Source: Cyanobacteria bacterium UBA2566
GTDB taxonomy: Bacteria; Cyanobacteriota; Cyanobacteriia; Cyanobacteriales; Desertifilaceae
NCBI GenBank assembly: GCA_002340255.1
Contig: DDLS01000062.1
Span: 1-64,000 of the forward strand
Reading direction: 5' to 3'
DNA length: 64,000 nt
Shown here: one piece after another, positions 8,591 through 17,555 of the stretch
Position numbering within the stretch: position 1 is the stretch's first letter
Layout: each line of letters starts with the position of its first letter
Made by a program: the position numbers and the translations under genes
Notes under the pieces: generated by a model
Database searches by the model: none
Told to the model about the DNA's origin: nothing
The model's input: only the letters and a program-made list of their open reading frames with translations

Positions 8591-9190
8591 ATGCCTTCTG
8601 GTGCTACCCACGATCGCATTACCCTATGGAGTCTCCCCCTAGTGACTGGAGCAACTTTAGCGATCACCCGCAGTAGTGAGTTAACTCTATGGGTAGCGGG
8701 GGGATTTCTGTTTGGAGGATTGATCCTCAGTCCGGATCTGGATTTGCGATCGCGCCCCTTTCGGCGTTGGGGATGGTTTCGCTGGCTGTGGATACCGTAT
8801 CAAAAGAGCTTACATCATCGCTCGTTTATCTCCCATGGTGTGCTGATTGGAACGGTGGTGCGGGTAATCTATTTGCTCTTTTGGATCGCTGTGTTCGGAT
8901 TTCTCATTGGGGCGATCGCCGTTCAATTCTCTGCTATCGCTTGGGGTTGGACGGATTTAGGTGAATGGATCTGGAGGACTTTAAAAGAACATCGCTGGTC
9001 TGGATTAGCCCTATTTGTGGGATTAGAGCTAGGATCGATTAGCCATATTTTAGGCGATCGTATCGGTTCCACTTACAAACGCTATCAAAAATATGGCTGG
9101 TCTGGCCTATGGAAAAAACGCCCCACCCGTAAAAGTGCCCCCCGTCGTCGCTCCACCGCTCGTAAACCGACTAAGAGAAAACGGAAATAG
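8591..9190 (+). CDS. DUF2227 membrane protein, putative metal-binding
   Basis: 199 residues. It begins MPSGATHDRITLWSLP and has hydrophobic segments near residues 15-50, 85-115 and 130-150. The His/Asp-rich blocks ATHDR, SPDLDLRSRPFRRW and SLHHRSFISHG are the typical DUF2227 features and suggest metal coordination in a membrane environment, distantly like the LexA-binding/YdjM metal-dependent hydrolases. The C-terminal 35 residues are strongly basic (KKRPTRKSAPRRRSTARKP) and probably cytoplasmic. The function is unknown. It stands alone between tRNA-Val and mazG. Confidence 0.85.
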   Translation: MPSGATHDRITLWSLPLVTGATLAITRSSELTLWVAGGFLFGGLILSPDLDLRSRPFRRWGWFRWLWIPYQKSLHHRSFISHGVLIGTVVRVIYLLFWIAVFGFLIGAIAVQFSAIAWGWTDLGEWIWRTLKEHRWSGLALFVGLELGSISHILGDRIGSTYKRYQKYGWSGLWKKRPTRKSAPRRRSTARKPTKRKRK

Positions 9191-9200
9191 TTTATGGTAG

Positions 9201-9259
9201 TAGGGGCGGGTTCTCCTAGATTTAGGTAACTCATCAGTTACTTTGGTAAACCCGCCCTA
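9201..9259. repeat. Palindromic repeat element (GGGGCGGGTT ends), copy 1
   Basis: A 59-base element bounded by TAGGGGCGGGTT and AACCCGCCCTA. Elements with near-identical ends and nearly the same total length occur at 31829-31888 and 34537-34595, while the interiors differ. It follows the DUF2227 stop by 11 bases and could also serve as an RNA hairpin. Confidence 0.7.
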
Positions 9260-9269
9260 ATTCCCATTA

Positions 9270-9300
9270 CCGATTACCGATTACCGATTACCGATTACCC
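9270..9300. repeat. Heptanucleotide tandem repeat (CGATTAC)
   Basis: Four tandem copies of CGATTAC directly upstream of mazG, ending five bases before its ATG. It belongs to the same class of 7-bp arrays seen elsewhere in the window, but with a different unit. Confidence 0.85.
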
Positions 9301-9304
9301 AAAC

Positions 9305-10126
9305 ATGAGTAATTCCGAATCATCGACCGCCTCCAGCTTAGAAGCCATGCAACGGCTGATTGAAGTCATTGCCCAGTTGCGATCGCCCTCTGGAGGGTGT
9401 CCTTGGGACTTAGCACAAACGCCCCAATCCCTGATTCCCCATGTGATTGAAGAAGCCTATGAAACCGTAGATGCCATTCGGGGAGGAGATCAAAAGGCGA
9501 TCGCCGAAGAATTGGGGGATTTACTCATGCAAGTGGTTTTGCAAGCCCAAATTGCCCAAGAAAACGGAGACTTTACCTTCAAAGAAGTCGCTGATGGCAT
9601 TAGTGACAAACTGATCCGTCGCCATCCCCATGTCTTTGCTGATATTGAAGTAGAAAGTGTCGAAGACGTTAGACAAAATTGGGAAGAGATCAAAGCGGCT
9701 GAAAAAGGAAAAGCCCCTAGCTTATTGACAAAACTTGAGCGATATGCATCAACTTTACCGCCCCTAACCGCAGGCATGAAAATCTCCAAAAAAGCAGCTT
9801 CTGCTGGTTTTGAATGGGATGATATTGAAGGGGTTTGGGGTAAATTTGAGGAAGAACTAGCTGAATTGAAACAGGCTGTCGCCCATGAGGATAAAGCCGC
9901 TCAACAAGGAGAACTCGGAGATGTGCTATTTACCCTGATTACTCTCGCTCGTTGGTTAGAGTTAGATCCATCGGAAGCGTTACACGGAACCTATGGCAAG
10001 TTTTTGAAACGCTTAACCATCGTTGATGCGATCAGCGATCGCCCCCTATCCGAATATACCCTAGACGAACTAGAGGAACTCTGGCAGCAAGCGAAAAAGA
10101 GTGAGGGAATAGGGAATGGGCAATAG
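9305..10126 (+). CDS. mazG: Nucleoside triphosphate pyrophosphohydrolase MazG
   Basis: 273 residues with two MazG modules, as in E. coli MazG. The N-terminal module holds LRSPSGGCPWDLAQTPQSLIPHVIEEAYE with the EEAYE metal site (near 47-51) and EELGDLLMQVV (near 67-77). The C-terminal module has GFEWDDIEGVWGKFEEELAEL and GELGDVLFTLITLARW. The enzyme hydrolyses NTPs or damaged dNTPs to the monophosphate and pyrophosphate, protecting the nucleotide pool and affecting (p)ppGpp levels. The CGATTAC heptamer array sits immediately upstream, which leaves no obvious ribosome-binding site. Confidence 0.96.
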   Translation: MSNSESSTASSLEAMQRLIEVIAQLRSPSGGCPWDLAQTPQSLIPHVIEEAYETVDAIRGGDQKAIAEELGDLLMQVVLQAQIAQENGDFTFKEVADGISDKLIRRHPHVFADIEVESVEDVRQNWEEIKAAEKGKAPSLLTKLERYASTLPPLTAGMKISKKAASAGFEWDDIEGVWGKFEEELAELKQAVAHEDKAAQQGELGDVLFTLITLARWLELDPSEALHGTYGKFLKRLTIVDAISDRPLSEYTLDELEELWQQAKKSEGIGNGQ

Positions 10127-10203
10127 GCAATCGGATTGTATCTACTCAAAGGCGGTAGAATAGCTAGAGACCTGTTCACTTTTGGCACTCTAAACTCGAT
10201 CCC

Positions 10204-10407
10204 ATGGGAGACTTCTTTCAGAACGTATCGCGCTATCCTCGGTACTTAATTACCTTCACGCTAGGCATTTTCTTCTTTTTATTCAAATCTGTCCAGCCAC
10301 TCTTTCGCACTCCCCTAACGGCGATCGCCACTTTGGGACTTCTAGTTTCCAGCTTAGTCTTCCTAACTCTGACATTACGGGCTATGCTAGGATTAGCTTC
10401 GGTGTGA
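10204..10407 (+). CDS. DUF751 family (Ycf33-like) membrane protein
   Basis: 67 residues with two hydrophobic segments (about 15-30 and 37-62). The start MGDFFQNVSRYPRYLITFTLG is characteristic of the DUF751/Ycf33 family found in cyanobacteria and red-algal plastids. No biochemical function is established. It lies 80 bases upstream of rbfA, a neighbourhood conserved in many cyanobacteria. Confidence 0.88.
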   Translation: MGDFFQNVSRYPRYLITFTLGIFFFLFKSVQPLFRTPLTAIATLGLLVSSLVFLTLTLRAMLGLASV

Positions 10408-10487
10408 AGATCGCATCAAACAAGATTCGGACTTTAGACCCGAGAAAAAAATAACCGCTAATCACCCCAAAATGTGGAGGAAGTCTT

Positions 10488-10898
10488 ATGGCTAACAGTC
10501 GTCGTGTCTCTCGCGTGTCCTCCCAAATTAAACGCGAAGTCGGCCAAATGTTACTTCATGGCATTAAAGATGACCGAGTAGGGGCGGGTATGGTCAGCGT
10601 TACCGATGTGGATGTCTCTGGAGATCTGCAACATGCTAAAATTTTCGTCAGTATTTACGGTACGGAAGAAGCAAAAGCCGAAACCATGGAAGGATTGGAG
10701 TCTGCAACGCCCTATGTTCGGTATGAACTCGGCCATCGGATGCAGTTACGGCGCACTCCAGAGGTGGTATTTTTAGAAGATACCTCTTTGGAAAGAGGCG
10801 ATCGCCTTTTGCATCTGATTAACCAGATTTCCCACGAGCATCATCCCCTCGAAGATGAGGACTCAGAAAGGATTGTCTCCGCTGAAGACAATGAGTAA
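10488..10898 (+). CDS. rbfA: 30S ribosome-binding factor RbfA
   Basis: 136 residues, KH-like fold. MANSRRVSRVSSQIKREVGQML and the segment VSVTDVDVSGDLQHAKIFVSIYG are the family signatures, followed by a conserved LGHRMQLRRTPEVVFLEDTSLERGDR block. RbfA binds 16S rRNA helix 1 during 30S maturation and cold adaptation. A GGAGGAA ribosome-binding site precedes the ATG (around 10476-10482). It lies 23 bases before the GH3 glycosidase. Confidence 0.97.
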   Translation: MANSRRVSRVSSQIKREVGQMLLHGIKDDRVGAGMVSVTDVDVSGDLQHAKIFVSIYGTEEAKAETMEGLESATPYVRYELGHRMQLRRTPEVVFLEDTSLERGDRLLHLINQISHEHHPLEDEDSERIVSAEDNE

Positions 10899-10921
10899 AG
10901 CGGTCAGGCAGGTGTAGAGCA

Positions 10922-12493
10922 ATGGTACATTCAACTTATTCTTTTCATCTGCCCGATCCAGCTTCTCTTTCCTTAGAACAACAGGTTGCCCAAATGGTAG
11001 TCATTCGGGCAAGTGGCTATTTGTTCGATCATCAAATCCGCTACCCCGATTGGGAACCGCCCAATGACACCCTAAAAGCCTGGATTGCTCAGTGGGGCGT
11101 GGGTGGTGTAATTTTAGTCGGTGGAAGTGCGGCGGAACTGCACGATCGCATTAACCGTTTGCAGAGTTGGGCAACGTTTCCCCTATTGGTGGGTGCAGAT
11201 GTGGAGGAAGGAGTGGGACAACGCTTTAGTGGCGCTACCCATTTTCCGCCTCCCATGGCACTGGGGGCGATCGCCGAAAAATCCCCCCAAGCAGCTCGCC
11301 ACTATGCCCAACAGATGGGGGAAATGACGGCAAAAGAGGCGATCGCGATCGGCTTAAATTGGCTCTATGCGCCTGTGGTGGATGTGAATAATAATCCCCA
11401 AAATCCGGTGATTAATGTGCGAGCGTTTGGGGAAACACCGCAACGGGTGAGTCAATTAGCTGCCGCCTATATTGAAGGAGTTCAACCCTATCCGATTTTA
11501 ACCACAGCTAAACATTTTCCCGGCCATGGAGATACGGCGGTAGACTCCCATTTAGAACTGCCGGTGCTTCCCCATTCGGAAGGGCGGTTAGTCGAGATTG
11601 AGCTACCCCCGTTTCAGGGGGCGATCGCCGCTGGAGTCGATAGTATCATGAGCGCCCATTTGCAGATTCGGGCTTGGGATGAGCAATATCCTGCCACATT
11701 ATCTCCCACAATTCTCACCCAGAAACTGCGCCAAGAATTAGGCTTTACCGGTTTAATTGTCACCGATGCTCTGGTGATGGGAGCCATTACCAAGCATTAT
11801 GGCAATAACGAGGCAGCCGTTTTAGCCGTGCAAGCCGGTGCTGATATTCTGCTCATGCCCCACGATCCCCCAGGAGCGATCGCCGCCGTCTGTGCCGCTG
11901 TCAGAGCCGGAAAAATTGCCCCTGAGCATATCCAATCCTCCGTAGAACGCATTTTTCAAGCGAAACAAAAGGTTAAACCGAGACCAGATTCTCCGCAATT
12001 TCCCCAAACTCTGGGCAACCCAAAAAACCGCCAATTAGTGCAGTGTCTCCTTCGAGATGCCCAGGAAACTGGTGGAAATCTGCCCCCCAATTCCCAAGGA
12101 GGATGTAATTTAATTGTTGTCGATGATGCCTTAGATTGTTCCGTATTGGCAAAACCCGCGCCTGCCATTCTGATTCCAGCAGCTAAGGGATATCGGTTGC
12201 AACTTGTAGACCGTCATACTCCCAGTTTATCCTCCCAAGGTCAAGAGCCAACCTTGTTACAATTGTTTGTACGTGGTCATCCCTTTCGTGGGAGTTCCAC
12301 GCTGAATGAAACGGCGATCGCCTGGTTTGAAGCCTTGCTTAAAACCCATCATCTGCAAGCCTTGGTTATTTATGGTAGTCCCTATATCCTGGAAGTTCTG
12401 CGTCCCCAACTGCCCGATAATGTACCTTATGTGTTCAGTTACGGACAAATGCCAGACGCACAGGCGATCGCTCTCAAAACCCTAGGCTTTTGA
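10922..12493 (+). CDS. Glycoside hydrolase family 3 protein (NagZ-like beta-hexosaminidase)
   Basis: 523 residues. The (beta/alpha)8 barrel spans about 1-340. KHFPGHG (197-203) followed by DTAVDSHLELP carries the Asp/His dyad typical of NagZ-type GH3 enzymes, and TDALVM (281-286) holds the expected nucleophile Asp282. A C-terminal region of about 170 residues resembles the GH3 alpha/beta sandwich domain. No signal peptide is seen, so a cytoplasmic role in cell-wall amino-sugar recycling is likely; beta-glucosidase activity is the alternative. The DUF751-rbfA-GH3 order is a familiar cyanobacterial neighbourhood and the three genes may form one transcript. Confidence 0.92.
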   Translation: MVHSTYSFHLPDPASLSLEQQVAQMVVIRASGYLFDHQIRYPDWEPPNDTLKAWIAQWGVGGVILVGGSAAELHDRINRLQSWATFPLLVGADVEEGVGQRFSGATHFPPPMALGAIAEKSPQAARHYAQQMGEMTAKEAIAIGLNWLYAPVVDVNNNPQNPVINVRAFGETPQRVSQLAAAYIEGVQPYPILTTAKHFPGHGDTAVDSHLELPVLPHSEGRLVEIELPPFQGAIAAGVDSIMSAHLQIRAWDEQYPATLSPTILTQKLRQELGFTGLIVTDALVMGAITKHYGNNEAAVLAVQAGADILLMPHDPPGAIAAVCAAVRAGKIAPEHIQSSVERIFQAKQKVKPRPDSPQFPQTLGNPKNRQLVQCLLRDAQETGGNLPPNSQGGCNLIVVDDALDCSVLAKPAPAILIPAAKGYRLQLVDRHTPSLSSQGQEPTLLQLFVRGHPFRGSSTLNETAIAWFEALLKTHHLQALVIYGSPYILEVLRPQLPDNVPYVFSYGQMPDAQAIALKTLGF

Positions 12494-12688
12494 AAGATCC
12501 CTCTTTAGCGAAACGGCGAGAAGCCCCGCCCTCTACTCTAGCGAGTAGAGAGTCGGGATGAGAGACGAGAGAAGAAAGGAGTTCGATGCCCCTTATCGAA
12601 TCCGTAAAGCCATGTACCACAATCCTATTCCCCATTCCCCATTCTCTACCCCAAAGCGCTATGTCGCATGATTACCCAAAACGCTTAT

Positions 12689-13633
12689 TTAGCTTTGTTT
12701 ACGCAGCTTTGCACCAGCAAACATTAAACCGACGAGAGCTAAACCAGTGAGTGCAGTGGGTTCGGGAACCGGAACAGTAGCGACTTCTTCAAAAATACCT
12801 TCTATAGCCATCCCATCATTGGTGCATTCAGCAAACAGATGAGCCACAAACTCACCGAGCATTTCTGGGGTTCTGGTGAAGCTAAAGCCAAAGGTTGTAG
12901 CTCCCAGCTTATTGTTACCAACTCCAAAAGCACCCCCAAAGTCTAAGCCTAAACCGCTCAGTTGACTCTGATTCAACAGTTGGAAATTATCGTTTTCGAC
13001 TTTAGTTCCAGACTTGATGGAGGTGGGAGCGCCACGGTTAGCCGTATAGAAAGAAGTTTCAGAGGCTTCTAGATCGCCGAAAGACTTGATACCCGCATTG
13101 CGATCTTGAATATTCTGACTGCGATTTTTGGTCTGATTGTAATGTTTTTGGATGGTTTTCCAACCAGAGTTTCTAGCACTGACATTTTTGGTGGTAATGT
13201 CTTTATACAGACCTAGAGGATTGGTTCCCTTCGCAGCATCCTGAGTGGCATTCTTGAGTCCCCGTCCAAAAGAATCGTTGGTTTCGGCGAAGTGAATACC
13301 ATACTGCTCCCCACCGACGCTGAAGAGAAAGTCGCCCCAACCGATGTTTTTGTCTTTCGCGCCACCATGATATCTTCCATCTAACGCTAGGTTGGCGTTA
13401 ATTCCAACGGTGATAGTGTCTCCCTCTTGGTGAACTGCCATGCCATGCATTTCATAGCCAGATACTTTGCGCCCATCAACCCATGAATATCCTCCGGTGC
13501 CATCATTGGAGTAGTCACGAGCGTAGTTCCAACCGTTGTAGAAGGTTCCCGCTTGGGCAACTCCAGTCATACTCAGCAGACAAGCGGTAGTTGCAGCAGT
13601 ACCGATAAGAGTTTGAATAGAATTAAGTTTCAT
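12689..13633 (-). CDS. PEP-CTERM (exosortase-sorted) surface protein, XDD3-like
   Basis: 314 residues. A signal peptide (to about residue 28, ending VAQA) leads the protein, and a C-terminal sorting signal (VPEPTALTGLALVGLMFAGAKLRKQS) marks it for the exosortase system. Between them, blocks such as YEMHGMAVHQEGDTITVGINAN, IGWGDFLFS and FAETND recur in the PEP-CTERM protein at 46110-47720, so the two are paralogues. An ECTNDGMA motif lies shortly before the sorting signal, as in the XDD3 group. Start: ATG with AAGGAG eight bases upstream. Probable role: extracellular or matrix protein. Confidence 0.88.
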   Translation of the reverse strand: MKLNSIQTLIGTAATTACLLSMTGVAQAGTFYNGWNYARDYSNDGTGGYSWVDGRKVSGYEMHGMAVHQEGDTITVGINANLALDGRYHGGAKDKNIGWGDFLFSVGGEQYGIHFAETNDSFGRGLKNATQDAAKGTNPLGLYKDITTKNVSARNSGWKTIQKHYNQTKNRSQNIQDRNAGIKSFGDLEASETSFYTANRGAPTSIKSGTKVENDNFQLLNQSQLSGLGLDFGGAFGVGNNKLGATTFGFSFTRTPEMLGEFVAHLFAECTNDGMAIEGIFEEVATVPVPEPTALTGLALVGLMFAGAKLRKQS

Positions 13634-14204
13634 GAGGTTTGCTCCTTCTGTTCTGTGTTATCTGGTGTTGCCCACTTAAGCGCCGTCTTTAACATTAATC
13701 AAGATGAATGATTATTTTTGCTTCAACAGATGCACGCAAACTTCACGGCGTTTAGTAGGCTTTGTTTTTACCCTATATTCAGCATATGCCAGTTCCTCAG
13801 CCATGCCATCGGCAAAGCTGCTGAATTTAGATTGCGTCTAAAATGAAGACTGTGTGAAGAATGCTGTTCTTAACGTGAAGGAAGAGTTAAGAATCGGAAG
13901 GGAAAGAGGCAATCTCCCCAAAAAACCGTATTTTTAAGACTAGGCTTTATTTATCTGACTAACAAATAACCAAATCTACGCACGTCCTCACCTGTTTTAC
14001 CCAGAGGTAGGAAAGGCTGCCTGAAGTGGTCTAGGGTAGCAACACTTTCGTCAGCAGCCATTCCAGAGAGGAGCGAAAGAAACCCGTTTTGTACCAGAAG
14101 TTGGCAGATGAACAACAAAGTTGGCCAGAAACCGAGTGTCTAATCAGGTTGGCAAATATTCTAGAAGTTGTTCGCTCTTTTTCCCGTTCCCTGGCGAGTG
14201 TTTC
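13634..14204. other. Long non-coding upstream region of the PEP-CTERM gene
   Basis: About 570 bases without a gene on either strand. It must hold the promoter and leader of the PEP-CTERM gene, but no clear motif stands out. The rest of the gap contains a degenerate coding fragment (14205-14381) and a hairpin repeat (14451-14478). Confidence 0.5.
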
Positions 14205-14381
14205 TTAGTACAAGTCAGACAATCTGATCCTTTGTTTTTCGGCAACCTGTTTCATCTGTAGTTCAATGTCTGGAATGGCTGGAAATCGCAACCATTCTTC
14301 ACGCAACAGGAGAACTTTATAGACCTCTACGTCCATATATTTCTCAAGGAATTTCCGGGCTAAATTTGGGATCTCTTGGGT
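14205..14381 (-). pseudogene. Possible remnant of a lost gene (open C-terminal fragment)
   Basis: A 58-codon open stretch on the minus strand ends at TAA (14205-14207) and is bounded upstream by an in-frame TAG. The peptide looks protein-like: ARKFLEKYMDVEVYKVLLL is followed by REEWLRFPAIPDIELQMKQ, an amphipathic helical pattern with a sensible codon mix. There is no start codon at its beginning, only an internal ATG, and no ribosome-binding site. I do not recognise the family. It is best read as the tail of a decayed gene, but could be a chance frame. Confidence 0.35.
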
Positions 14382-14450
14382 CTAAAAGTAATTATAAAAT
14401 CTTGCGTAAAGCCAAATTATAGTGAATTCGATTAACAATGAGACATTGTT

Positions 14451-14478
14451 GTAGAGGCGAAAAATTTTTCGCCCCTAC
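14451..14478. repeat. GTAGGGGCG-type hairpin repeat
   Basis: GTAGAGGCGAAAAA and TTTTTCGCCCCTAC form a nearly perfect palindrome between the gene remnant and the membrane protein gene. A related palindrome with the same outer arms is at 63066-63097. There is no T-run on the side needed for a terminator of the upstream minus-strand gene. Confidence 0.6.
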
Positions 14479-14506
14479 AGATACCTCTGATGATTATTGG
14501 GTAATA

Positions 14507-15259
14507 TTATGCCTGTTCTTCCTCCAGGGAGACCAGTTTCTCATCGATCACCAGAGAAGGACGCAGGAGGAAATAGACGACCAGACCAAAAAAGGGAATT
14601 AGGCGGGTAATCCACAGCAGAGTAGAATTGTGCCATTGGCGACGAGCCATATCATCATTCACTAGCCAAGATTGAAACAGGGAAAAGAAGAGCAAATCGA
14701 TCGCAAAGGAATACGCCAGGCGATCGCGACTAATAATCTGCATCAATTCTTGCGATCGTTGCCCAATATCACCAAATTCGGGTCTTGCAAACATCGCCCA
14801 ACTTATAGAAATCAGGACAATTACACTTAAGAAAATACCCCAACCACGACTTTCTGTAACTTGTTCTAATCGCGATAGGGGGCGATCGCCTAATTCTGGA
14901 TTCCTGCGTCTAATCCCTAACCAAGGCAAATAAAACACATTCGTCAAAAAGGCAATACCCACTAAAAACGGAAACATCGGCCACCGTTGACCTCGACCAT
15001 CCACCAGGAAGCCCCATAATAATAAAGCCCAAGCCACAACAATATTAAATAACCCTTCTAAGGTAGGATGTAAAACCGGCGCTTGTTCAGGTAAAACCAG
15101 GGGAGTAATAAACCAAAAGTTTAAGCTTAAATCCCAGACTTCTTGCAGTAATTCTGAATTAATATGCAGCAAAGAGGGGCCAGGGGGCAGGTCAGAAAAC
15201 AAAAGATAAACCACATAAACCAACCAGATTGTCCAAATAAAAATTTTCCCCATCACCAT
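14507..15259 (-). CDS. Conserved cyanobacterial multi-pass membrane protein, function unknown
   Basis: 250 residues, strongly hydrophobic, with about six membrane helices (roughly 4-20, 45-62, 68-88, 95-115, 140-158 and 188-240). Charged loops include GIRRRNPELGDRPLSRLEQV. I do not recognise a characterised family; related sequences are annotated only as membrane proteins. A second ATG two codons in (15251-15253) is an equal start candidate. It is 60 bases from the hypothetical gene at 15320 and on the same strand, so it may be the second gene of a two-gene unit. Confidence 0.75.
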   Translation of the reverse strand: MVMGKIFIWTIWLVYVVYLLFSDLPPGPSLLHINSELLQEVWDLSLNFWFITPLVLPEQAPVLHPTLEGLFNIVVAWALLLWGFLVDGRGQRWPMFPFLVGIAFLTNVFYLPWLGIRRRNPELGDRPLSRLEQVTESRGWGIFLSVIVLISISWAMFARPEFGDIGQRSQELMQIISRDRLAYSFAIDLLFFSLFQSWLVNDDMARRQWHNSTLLWITRLIPFFGLVVYFLLRPSLVIDEKLVSLEEEQA

Positions 15260-15319
15260 TGCTCGTCTTTGAAACTTTCATTCTTAAAGTCTACCTATTC
15301 CCTAGCGTGTAGCGCTATA

Positions 15320-15859
15320 TTAAGCCACCTGATGAGAACATTGACATTTCGGCAACTGATTGAGTAATTCACTGTCAACATCACCGACTGGGGGAAGGGT
15401 TTCACCGGGTTCTAAAACTGCCCGATCCGCAGGAATTTGTTTTTCATTCGCTTGGAGCAGCTTTTGTCTAATGGTATTCAAGGCAGCTTGATTATTCACA
15501 GGCGATCGCGGTAAGGGTAAGTCTAAATTGGGCCAACTTGATAAACGAATACAAGGACAATTTTTAGTCTCCATGCTACCAATAGTCATAGGAACGGGCA
15601 TCACACACCGACAGCACAGAATTATGTCCCATTTGGGCGTGAGTAATTCGGCAATAGTCTGATCTGTATCTTCTAAATAACAGTCACCCGATTGATCGGA
15701 AAGTAGGGTTTGCCAACAGTCTTCAAAGGCTTTACTATAGCGATTTCCTTCAATGACGGGATGGGGAGAAAGAGTGCGATCGCCATTATGAATATAAATT
15801 TTACGCCCTAACTGGAGCCAGTGGGCTAAATATTGTCTAACTTGGTCTGCGGATGCCAT
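15320..15859 (-). CDS. Hypothetical cysteine-cluster protein
   Basis: 179 residues, soluble, no signal peptide. Cysteines are grouped: a CCRC motif near residue 82, CPC near 101, and CQC close to the C-terminus. This suggests a structural zinc site or an iron-sulfur site. The N-terminal part (YLAHWLQLGRKIYIHNGDRTLSPHPVIEGNRYSKAFEDCW) is likely a helical domain. I recognise it only as a cyanobacterial conserved hypothetical. It lies upstream of the membrane protein gene on the same strand. Confidence 0.7.
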   Translation of the reverse strand: MASADQVRQYLAHWLQLGRKIYIHNGDRTLSPHPVIEGNRYSKAFEDCWQTLLSDQSGDCYLEDTDQTIAELLTPKWDIILCCRCVMPVPMTIGSMETKNCPCIRLSSWPNLDLPLPRSPVNNQAALNTIRQKLLQANEKQIPADRAVLEPGETLPPVGDVDSELLNQLPKCQCSHQVA

Positions 15860-16143
15860 AAATAATCTAACCTAAATACAGCTTATGAGTTTTGAAAACA
15901 GAGATCATACGTTGAGAGATTGGCTGATCATGCCTAGTGCTAGTCAGTTCACGATCGAGGGGTCTGGAGAAATTGGCGCTCGGCTCTGTCTAAAGATCTT
16001 GGTGGTAAGGACAGCAGAAAGGGGAATTGCTTGAGTGCGCTAGTTCCTATTCCCGATCTTCTCCTATTCCTATCTTAACCTCAATCCCCTGTATCTTATC
16101 TCCATCAAACACAAGAAATTGAGCGATCAAAGCTTATAAAACT

Positions 16144-16722
16144 CTAAAGATTGGTGATTGAATTTAAAGGAGTACCTAACTCAGTTAAATTGAGGATATA
16201 GCCTCCCGTCACTAAGTACACTGGGTTAGCGATCGCTCCTAAATGACGAACCAAGTTCCCCAGGCGATCGCGAAAGGTTCGTCCCAAAAGATAGGCTGGA
16301 ACCACCCCCCATCCCGTTTCTTCCGCTACCAAAATCAGATCTGCTTGTGTTCGTTCTACCGCCAATAACAACTCTTGCTCTATCAACTCCCATACTTCTT
16401 GATCGTACTCTAGACAGTTCGCTAACCAAGTTCCTAAAGAATCAATTAATAAACACTCCCCTTCCTGTCCCCCATCCAGACATTGGCTCAACTCTTTCGG
16501 AACCTCCCTCATTTGCCATTGTGGAGGTCTACGCTGTTGATGTCGTTCAATACGCTGTTGCCATTCTACATCGCTTGGATCGAGTTGCGCTGTAGCAACG
16601 TAAACCACTGCCTTTTCCGTCTTTTGGGCTAACCTTTCTGCCCACTCACTTTTTCCCGATCGCGCTGGTCCCGTCACTAATATAACGGTTCCTGGACGAG
16701 AAGAATCCGTTCTCATACTCAA
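16144..16722 (-). CDS. cobU: Adenosylcobinamide kinase / adenosylcobinamide-phosphate guanylyltransferase
   Basis: 192 residues. The P-loop GPARSGKS (residues 18-25) near the N-terminus, the AxxDxE-type segment (YVATAQLDPSDVEWQQRIERHQQRRPPQW), with the guanylylated His in RHQQRRP, and LLIDSLGTWLANCL fit CobU. It phosphorylates adenosylcobinamide and transfers GMP to it in the late steps of cobalamin (pseudocobalamin in cyanobacteria) assembly. It stands alone downstream of the peroxiredoxin terminator; I see no cobalamin riboswitch upstream. The first 10 residues are an unremarkable extension. Confidence 0.94.
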   Translation of the reverse strand: MSMRTDSSRPGTVILVTGPARSGKSEWAERLAQKTEKAVVYVATAQLDPSDVEWQQRIERHQQRRPPQWQMREVPKELSQCLDGGQEGECLLIDSLGTWLANCLEYDQEVWELIEQELLLAVERTQADLILVAEETGWGVVPAYLLGRTFRDRLGNLVRHLGAIANPVYLVTGGYILNLTELGTPLNSITNL

Positions 16723-16739
16723 TTGTTCAATTCCCTATG

Positions 16740-16771
16740 AAAAAACCAGGTACGTTTAGTGTACCTGGTTA
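16740..16771 (-). terminator. Rho-independent terminator of the peroxiredoxin gene
   Basis: On the minus strand, a 10-bp perfect stem (AACCAGGTAC / GTACCTGGTT, 16745-16771) with a 7-base loop is followed by a run of six Ts. It starts 23 bases after the peroxiredoxin stop and separates it from cobU. Confidence 0.9.
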
Positions 16772-16793
16772 ATAGATTTCTGAGCTGTATCTT

Positions 16794-17396
16794 TTATACG
16801 GCTGCGAAGTAAACTTTGGATTTTACAGGATCGGGATTCATGGTTTTTTCACCCGGTTGCCAACCCGCAGGACAAACTTCGTCGGGGTGAGTTTGAACAT
16901 ATTGAATGGCTTGCAGTACGCGCAGAGTTTCATCAACGTTGCGACCAAAGGCTAAGTTGTTGATGGTGGCATGTTGAATGATGCCTTCTTTATCAATGAT
17001 GAATAGACCCCTCAGAGCAACCCCAGCATCGGGATCGAGGACGTTGTAAGCAGCACTGATTTCTTTTTTGATATCGGAGACTAGAGGATAGTTCAGATCG
17101 CCAACACCACCAGATTTACGGTCGGTTTGAATCCAAGCTAAGTGAGAAAATTCACTATCTACAGAAACGCCTAGGACTTCGGTTCCTAACTTCTTGAATT
17201 CTTCAAAGCGATCGCTAAAGGCAGTAATTTCAGTCGGACACACAAAGGTGAAGTCTAGGGGATAAAAGAAGATCACCACATACTTACCTTGGTAGTCTGA
17301 TAGTTTAATCGTCTTAAACTCTTGATCGACCACTGCGGTTGCCGTAAAGTCAGGAGCCGCCTGTCCAACGCGGATACATCCTTCAGATTGAGTCAT
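16794..17396 (-). CDS. Typical 2-Cys peroxiredoxin (AhpC/TSA family)
   Basis: 200 residues. The peroxidatic cysteine is in FYPLDFTFVCPTE (near residue 55) and the resolving cysteine in DEVCPAGWQPGE (near 176), which defines the typical 2-Cys class. It reduces H2O2 and organic peroxides, using thioredoxin in cyanobacteria. The C-terminal extension after the resolving Cys suggests a redox-sensitive, chaperone-switch form, but this is inferred. A strong terminator follows (16740-16771), so the transcript is monocistronic. tRNA-Met lies 160 bases upstream. Confidence 0.95.
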   Translation of the reverse strand: MTQSEGCIRVGQAAPDFTATAVVDQEFKTIKLSDYQGKYVVIFFYPLDFTFVCPTEITAFSDRFEEFKKLGTEVLGVSVDSEFSHLAWIQTDRKSGGVGDLNYPLVSDIKKEISAAYNVLDPDAGVALRGLFIIDKEGIIQHATINNLAFGRNVDETLRVLQAIQYVQTHPDEVCPAGWQPGEKTMNPDPVKSKVYFAAV

Positions 17397-17555
17397 GTCT
17401 GCTTTCTCCGTTACATATTGTTACGAATCATATCATACTCATAGTCGTTATGACTTCTTTTTTCCAACTTTCCCTAATCTTCAGTGGTCAAGGAAATAAA
17501 AATCGCCTAGATCTAGGCGATACAGACGGTTTTGGAAACTCTATAAATATTTATA

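Noticed and set aside
14451..14478. Terminator of the 14507-15259 membrane protein gene
   Set aside because: The palindrome lacks a T-run on the required side and belongs to a dispersed repeat family.
16723..16793. Cobalamin riboswitch for cobU
   Set aside because: The gap is 71 bases and is occupied by the peroxiredoxin terminator; there is no room for the riboswitch fold.
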